Source of the DNA: Aliivibrio salmonicida LFI1238
GTDB taxonomy: Bacteria; Pseudomonadota; Gammaproteobacteria; Enterobacterales; Vibrionaceae
NCBI RefSeq assembly: GCF_000196495.1
Contig: NC_011312.1
Location: forward strand, 1,798,001-1,862,000
Length of the DNA: 64,000 nucleotides
Reading direction: 5' to 3'
The stretch's first letter is position 1, and each line of letters begins with the position of its first letter. Of this stretch, positions 59,566-64,000 are shown piece after piece. The notes under the pieces were generated by a model that worked only from the letters and a program-made list of their open reading frames with translations, was not told where the DNA came from and made no database searches. Made by a program: the position numbers and the translations under genes.

Positions 59566-60416
59566 TCTTGTAAATCCTTTTGCATAGAGTGACGATATTG
59601 ATAGGCCAAATCCGCCGCTTGTTTGATTCTTTGTTCTGGGGTTTGCTGCGATGTTTGATAGATCAATTCGGTGATTTTTGGGTATTTATCGGTTGTGATC
59701 GCTTCTTTCCCTAAATATCCCATCACATTCATAAATAGACAGACGTCAGTCTCATTTTGAAACCCTCTGCTATAAGCGGCATCGAACCAATACTGAATCC
59801 ATTTTTGTTTATCTATCACGCCCTCTAAACAATGTGGGAAGAAATATTCCACATGATTAAGTACATAGGCATAGGCATTTTCAGTCGCTAACTCTCCTAA
59901 CGCTTGCCATTGTTCGTCCGTTAAACGATAAGGTTTGACGCTTTTCATCTCAGTGCAAGGCGATAGGTAATGTGCCCATCCTTTTTTAGATGGAAGCCAA
60001 ACTTCATTAATGTGTTGCCAATACCAATCTGTTCCTGTTGAGAATAAAACATTGGCACATCCTGAATGCGCGGATTTCAATATGATAGATGAACCATAAG
60101 GCGATTGAACCTTAATCAAACCTCTAAAATGTTCGACAAGACTTTCTAGATCTAACGCCGAACTCAATAAGAAACCATCTAGCTGACCAGATTGACTTTC
60201 AAACCATTGTGCAATAACAGGCGTTGCTTTTACCAAGTAAGGAGAGACAGATATCAAATCATCCCAAGGCTCATACAAATAAAGAGGTTCCTGCTCAATC
60301 ACCGTGTCCAATTGATATAACTGTTTTAATACGTCAACACTCTGACTTGTGTCTAGCATCAAATAAAAGGAGGATAAATCATCAATAACCAAAGAATCAT
60401 AGCAATGTGTTTCCAT
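59562..60416 (-). CDS. DUF4123-domain T6SS effector chaperone (VasW/Tap type)
   Basis: A 284-residue soluble protein. The N-terminal half fits DUF4123 adaptors, which load an effector onto its cognate VgrG: LYLYEPWDDLISVSPYLVKA, a central SSALDLESLVEHFRGLIKVQ and a position-typical LLSS block. The C-terminal half is helical. The order vgrG, DUF4123, VasX-like effector, immunity matches the V. cholerae vgrG-2/vasW/vasX/tsiV2 cluster. It overlaps vgrG (TAATG) and the effector (ATGA), so all three are translationally coupled. The gene itself is intact. Confidence 0.85.
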   Translation of the reverse strand: METHCYDSLVIDDLSSFYLMLDTSQSVDVLKQLYQLDTVIEQEPLYLYEPWDDLISVSPYLVKATPVIAQWFESQSGQLDGFLLSSALDLESLVEHFRGLIKVQSPYGSSIILKSAHSGCANVLFSTGTDWYWQHINEVWLPSKKGWAHYLSPCTEMKSVKPYRLTDEQWQALGELATENAYAYVLNHVEYFFPHCLEGVIDKQKWIQYWFDAAYSRGFQNETDVCLFMNVMGYLGKEAITTDKYPKITELIYQTSQQTPEQRIKQAADLAYQYRHSMQKDLQE

Positions 60417-61969
60417 TATTCTTGTTCCTGATCTTGTTCACACTCTTCACAGACTGGATCCGATGTTTTTAATGCCTCGATTTGACGAGTGGCGTGAATT
60501 TTACTTCTTGTATGTTCAGAGGTTGTTGCTGTTTCAACACCACGGCCTTCAGCTTCGACATTCTTCAGAATGGGTTTACTTGCTTCCACTCCAGCATATC
60601 CACTGCCACTGCCCGCACTTCCTCCTGCGTTTAAATTAATAGCAGGCCCAAGTAAATGAACTCCGGCAGGGTCTACTTTTAATGTACTTCCACCGGCAGA
60701 TATCGTGAACTCTGTCCCTGCCTCTAAAATGATTTTATTACCAACATCAATATGTAACTCGCGGCCTATGTCTATCAGCTTTTTTTCTCTCACTTTACCG
60801 TATTCAGATCCTAATATTTGCTGATGTGTGTCTTTTTTTATCGAGGTAAATTGGTCACCATTAACGGTACGATGGCTGTCTTTTTTGATTTCAACGAATT
60901 GATTTTGATGTATGACTTTATGATCATCCTTGAAGACTTCTGTGGTTTGATTATTTTTAATTTGAATATCTAGATCTTTTGCCGCGTGAATATAAATATG
61001 TTCGTTATCTTTTTTATCTTCAAAACGTAATTCATTAAAGTTATCGCCACCGATAGAACTCGATGTCTTAAACGTACTTCTTGTTTTATGCTCAGGTAAT
61101 GCATACGGTGGCTTATTGTCTCCGTTATAAAGAGAGCCCGTAATTAATGGTTTGTCTGGATCTCCTTGTAAAAAAGTAACGAGCACTTCGTGCCCAACTC
61201 TAGGCAATACAAATTGGCCATACTGATTTCCAGCCCAACCTTGGGACGTCCTTACCCAGCAACTTGTGGTCTCATTCCCTTGTCCATTTCTATCCCAATG
61301 GAATTGCACTTTAACTCGACCAAATTCATCACAATAAATCTCTTCATTCTTTGGACCAGTAACAATAGCAGTATCAATGTTTTTAATGCGAGGCTTAGCT
61401 TGTGCAGTCAATTTAAAAGGCGTCATCCAAGGAATACACATAAATTCGGCCTTATAATTTGAGACCCCATCGGCCAATTCTTCTAATACCTGAGGTTGTT
61501 TACCCTCATGCTTTACTGTTATTAATAACCATGTGCTATTCCATGATTCATTCGTATAAGATTGAATTGGCTGAAAATAACCGACACGTAATTGAGCGCT
61601 ATCGCTGATACCTATTAACTCTAAAGACGTCGATCTTTGTTGATCTAATTTTAGTTTTATTTGTTCTTTGATAGCATGCTTTCTATCATCGAGAGAAAAG
61701 GCATGAATTGGTTGGTAAGAGTACTGCTCTAATGGTGATTCACTCGTTTCCTCAGTTCCATTAATGTGGTCTACCGTTTCTGATAACGAGTACTTCGGTC
61801 TTTCAAATACATAATCACGTATTGAGACCTTACCAGTATTTACTTTCTGCTTTTTAACAAGAGACATAATCGTATCTCTCTCTTTGGCCATACCACTTTC
61901 AGAAACCACACGTAATGGAGGAAGTTCGGTATAAACTTCAGAACCATCAGAAATAATAAGTGTTGAATT
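60416..61969 (-). pseudogene. vgrG: T6SS spike protein VgrG, 5' part cut by IS66 copy B
   Basis: The 517 C-terminal codons of a VgrG are present and open right up to the IS66 end at 61970. Visible are the end of the gp27-like part (PWMTPFKLTAQAKPRI), the gp5 OB-fold (EIYCDEFGRVKVQFHWDRNG, SCWVRTSQGWAGNQYGQF, RVGHEVLVTFLQGDPDKPLI) and a beta-helix spike with repeated DxHxxV/I motifs (VFKDDHKVIHQNQFVEIKKDSH). A non-enzymatic tail ends CEECEQDQEQE and probably binds the adaptor. The N-terminal region must lie beyond the element, outside the window. No ATG with a ribosome-binding site serves the remainder well; 61909 is internal. The IS probably also blocks transcription of the downstream cassette. 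Confidence 0.88.
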
Positions 61970-62050
61970 GTAAGCGTGCGGGGAACTACACCTAACAAAT
62001 AAAATTCATTATGCGTATCTTACGATCTTTCATTTAACGAGAACGTAATT

Positions 62051-62365
62051 ATGCAAAAAGATAAAAAGAGAACACCAGAGCAATGGCACGCTCTATTTGA
62101 ATCTCAGCAATCTAGCAAGCTTAGTGCCGCTGAATTTTGTCGTAACCATAATATTCTGCCAAAGACATTTAGTGCACGTAAAGCACGATGGAAACAAAAG
62201 ATTAACGCTTCTACTTTCTTGAAAGTAGAAGCGTTAACATCAACTATCATCGCCACTCCACAATTACCAGATATTCAACTTTCTATCGGAAAATTGCGAT
62301 TAACATTGCCAGCTAATACTGAACCTCACTGGATAGGACTCTTATTAAAAGGGTATCAATCATGA
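62051..62365 (+). CDS. tnpA: IS66 accessory protein TnpA (copy B)
   Basis: 104 residues, identical to the copy at 26758, with the same 4-bp overlap with tnpB. Confidence 0.88.
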   Translation: MQKDKKRTPEQWHALFESQQSSKLSAAEFCRNHNILPKTFSARKARWKQKINASTFLKVEALTSTIIATPQLPDIQLSIGKLRLTLPANTEPHWIGLLLKGYQS

Positions 62366-62709
62366 ATGTATTTACTGATGTTTCCACCATTTATCTTCAT
62401 CGTGATTTTGTCGATTTTCGCAAGGCCATTAATGGCCTTGTCGTGATTGTTGAGCAAGAAATGCAACTATCACCGTTTAGTGATGCTCTATTTATATTTT
62501 GCAATAAGCCTCGTGATAAACTCAAAATATTGTATTGGGATAAAACAGGATTCGCTTTATGGTACAAGCGATTAGATGAAGACCGCTTCAAATGGCCACG
62601 AAATATAAATAACGATACGTTAGCATTATCAGAGCAGCAACTGACACTGCTATTACAAGGTTTTGATATCTTAGGACATCAACCGGTACATTATCAAACA
62701 ACCCTTTAA
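62362..62709 (+). CDS. tnpB: IS66 protein TnpB (copy B)
   Basis: 115 residues with YLHRDFVDFRKAINGL and LFIFCNKPRDKLKILYWDKTG. Valine replaces isoleucine at residue 7 compared with copy A. Confidence 0.92.
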   Translation: MNVFTDVSTIYLHRDFVDFRKAINGLVVIVEQEMQLSPFSDALFIFCNKPRDKLKILYWDKTGFALWYKRLDEDRFKWPRNINNDTLALSEQQLTLLLQGFDILGHQPVHYQTTL

Positions 62710-62780
62710 ATAGTTGATTCTCAGTCAAGAATAGGAGGCAACCGATTGATTACCTGTATTATCGTTATATAGTCATCTAC

Positions 62781-64000
62781 ATGACTGATAAAATAAAACC
62801 ACTTCCTGATACCATTGACGAGCTGAAAGCACTTGTGCTTCAGCTTGAAAATAAATATAACCGTCTTCTAGAGCAATTTCGGCTGGCTCAACATCAGCGC
62901 TTTGGTAAAAGCAGTGAATCTGACTCGACTCAATTTGATTTATTCAATGAAACAGAAGAAGAAATCATCATTGAAAATGATGATACACAAACGATTACCT
63001 ACACTCGTCAAAAGCCAAAACGCCAACGCTTACCTGAAGACTTACCGCGTACTGTTATTATCCACGACATAAAAGATAAAACTTGTAAGTGTTGCGGTCT
63101 AGAGATGCATGCGATGGGTAAAGACATCAGTGAAAAGTTGGAATTTGTACCAGCTAAAGTGGAAGTTATTCAACATGTTCGTCCTAAATATGCTTGCCGA
63201 AATTGTGAAAAAAACAATACTTCAGTAGACATTAAACAAGCCCCAATGCCAGCGTCACCAATCCCTAAAGGGATTGCGACCGCAAGTTTACTTGCTCAAA
63301 TTATTACGGCTAAATTTCAATACAGTCTTCCACTTTATCGTCAAGAAACGTTATTTCAGCAATGGGGTATCATTATTGGACGGCGAACGATGGCGGATTG
63401 GTTAATAAAATGCTCGGTACTATTTACCCCTCTTAATAACGAGTTACATCGTATTTTGCTTGAACAACCCACTCTGCATTGTGATGAAACAACGGTAAAT
63501 GTGTTGGATGTTGAAAAAGCAAAATGTTATATGTGGGTCTACTGCTCTGGCTATGATTCTCCAGGCTCTGGTGTTTTGCCTGGAATTGTACTTTATGATT
63601 ATCAATCTAGCAGGCATGGCTACCATCCAGTTAACTTTTTAAAAGGTTATAACGGGTATTTACATACCGATGGTTACCAAGGTTATGAACAAACTGAAGC
63701 GATTTTAGTTGGCTGTTGGGCACACGCACGTCGACGATTTATTGAGGCTCAACGTGTTCAAGTAAAAGGGAAAACAGGGAGTGCAGATTGGGTATTGAGT
63801 AAAATCCAAAAGCTATACCGGATCGAATCGTTATTAAAAGAGGCTTCCCCTGAAGCCAAGTATGTTGCTAGGCAGACAGAAGCCCGCGATTTACTTAAAG
63901 AGCTCCGTGATTGGCTTGATAGCGCAGTTAGTCGAGTATCACCTAAAACAAAATTAGGTGAGGCGATTAGCTATACATTAAATCAATGGGATAAATTAGT
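62781..64000 (+). CDS. tnpC: IS66 transposase TnpC (copy B, 3' end outside window)
   Basis: The frame starts at 62781 (MTDKIKPLPDTIDELKALV) and is open to the edge, about 406 of an expected 495 codons. It has a leucine-zipper-like N terminus, the zinc-finger-like CKCCG...CRNCEK, D in LHCDETTVNV and D in YLHTDGYQGYEQTEA. The T at 63686 that copy A lacks is present, so this copy is intact as far as it can be read and may supply transposase to copy A. The third catalytic acid (DNNRAERAVKPF in copy A) lies outside the window. Confidence 0.92.
   Translation, partial: MTDKIKPLPDTIDELKALVLQLENKYNRLLEQFRLAQHQRFGKSSESDSTQFDLFNETEEEIIIENDDTQTITYTRQKPKRQRLPEDLPRTVIIHDIKDKTCKCCGLEMHAMGKDISEKLEFVPAKVEVIQHVRPKYACRNCEKNNTSVDIKQAPMPASPIPKGIATASLLAQIITAKFQYSLPLYRQETLFQQWGIIIGRRTMADWLIKCSVLFTPLNNELHRILLEQPTLHCDETTVNVLDVEKAKCYMWVYCSGYDSPGSGVLPGIVLYDYQSSRHGYHPVNFLKGYNGYLHTDGYQGYEQTEAILVGCWAHARRRFIEAQRVQVKGKTGSADWVLSKIQKLYRIESLLKEASPEAKYVARQTEARDLLKELRDWLDSAVSRVSPKTKLGEAISYTLNQWDKL

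Larger units (their letters stand above)
61970..64000 (+). mobile_element. IS66-family insertion sequence, copy B (runs off the right edge)
   Basis: It begins GTAAGCGTGCGGGGAACTAC as copy A does and matches it base for base, apart from a few substitutions, to the window end. The expected full length is 2,315 bp (to about 64284). The left flank is GTTGAATT in vgrG; the right flank and target repeat are outside the window. All genes seen are intact. Confidence 0.93.

Overview
The window looks like a piece of a gammaproteobacterial chromosome of the Vibrionaceae, most likely an Aliivibrio of the A. salmonicida/A. wodanis kind. The DNA is AT-rich, the housekeeping genes are vibrio-type (hrpA, tusE, rlmI, glpTQ, aroH-type DAHP synthase, yajQ, pepF, astE, ihfA, pheST), and insertion sequences and broken genes are unusually dense. 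The species is an inference from this pattern; no database search was possible.

Layout. 1-10 kb: 5' end of hrpA, an OmpA-family gene overlapping a large lipoprotein gene that is split by an IS982 element, then tusE, acyP, a sensory-protein remnant carrying an IS91-like element, and rlmI. 10-23.3 kb: one giant LapA-like, VCBS-repeat adhesin gene on the minus strand (about 4,400 codons, about 36 repeats), broken by one in-frame amber codon and one 50-bp deletion. 23.5-26.7 kb: a DUF2750 gene and the glpT-glpQ operon. 26.7-33.9 kb: an accessory block made of an IS66 copy with a frameshifted transposase, a decapitated secreted-protein gene, an inovirus Gp2-like gene, a second IS91-like copy and a P4-type integrase beside tRNA-Val. 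34-36.7 kb: a dCache-GGDEF diguanylate cyclase gene split by IS30. 36.8-49.3 kb: ordinary core genes. 49.6-51.9 kb: a Fur-box-preceded TonB-dependent haem-type receptor, frameshifted in its signal peptide. 51.9-64 kb: an auxiliary type VI secretion cassette read on the minus strand (vgrG, DUF4123 adaptor, VasX-like effector, a series of five related membrane immunity-like genes), damaged by an IS66 in vgrG, an ochre stop in the effector and an IS630 in one immunity gene.

Common theme. Seven IS copies from five families, plus several point lesions, fall almost entirely in surface, secreted, signalling and competition genes, while translation, metabolism and nucleoid genes are intact. For three insertions (IS982, IS30, IS630) removing the element and one copy of the short flanking repeat restores an open frame exactly, so these losses look recent. 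The most interesting loci are the T6SS effector with its tandemly amplified immunity genes, the OmpA/Cys-loop lipoprotein pair, and the giant adhesin with its 645-bp internal duplication.
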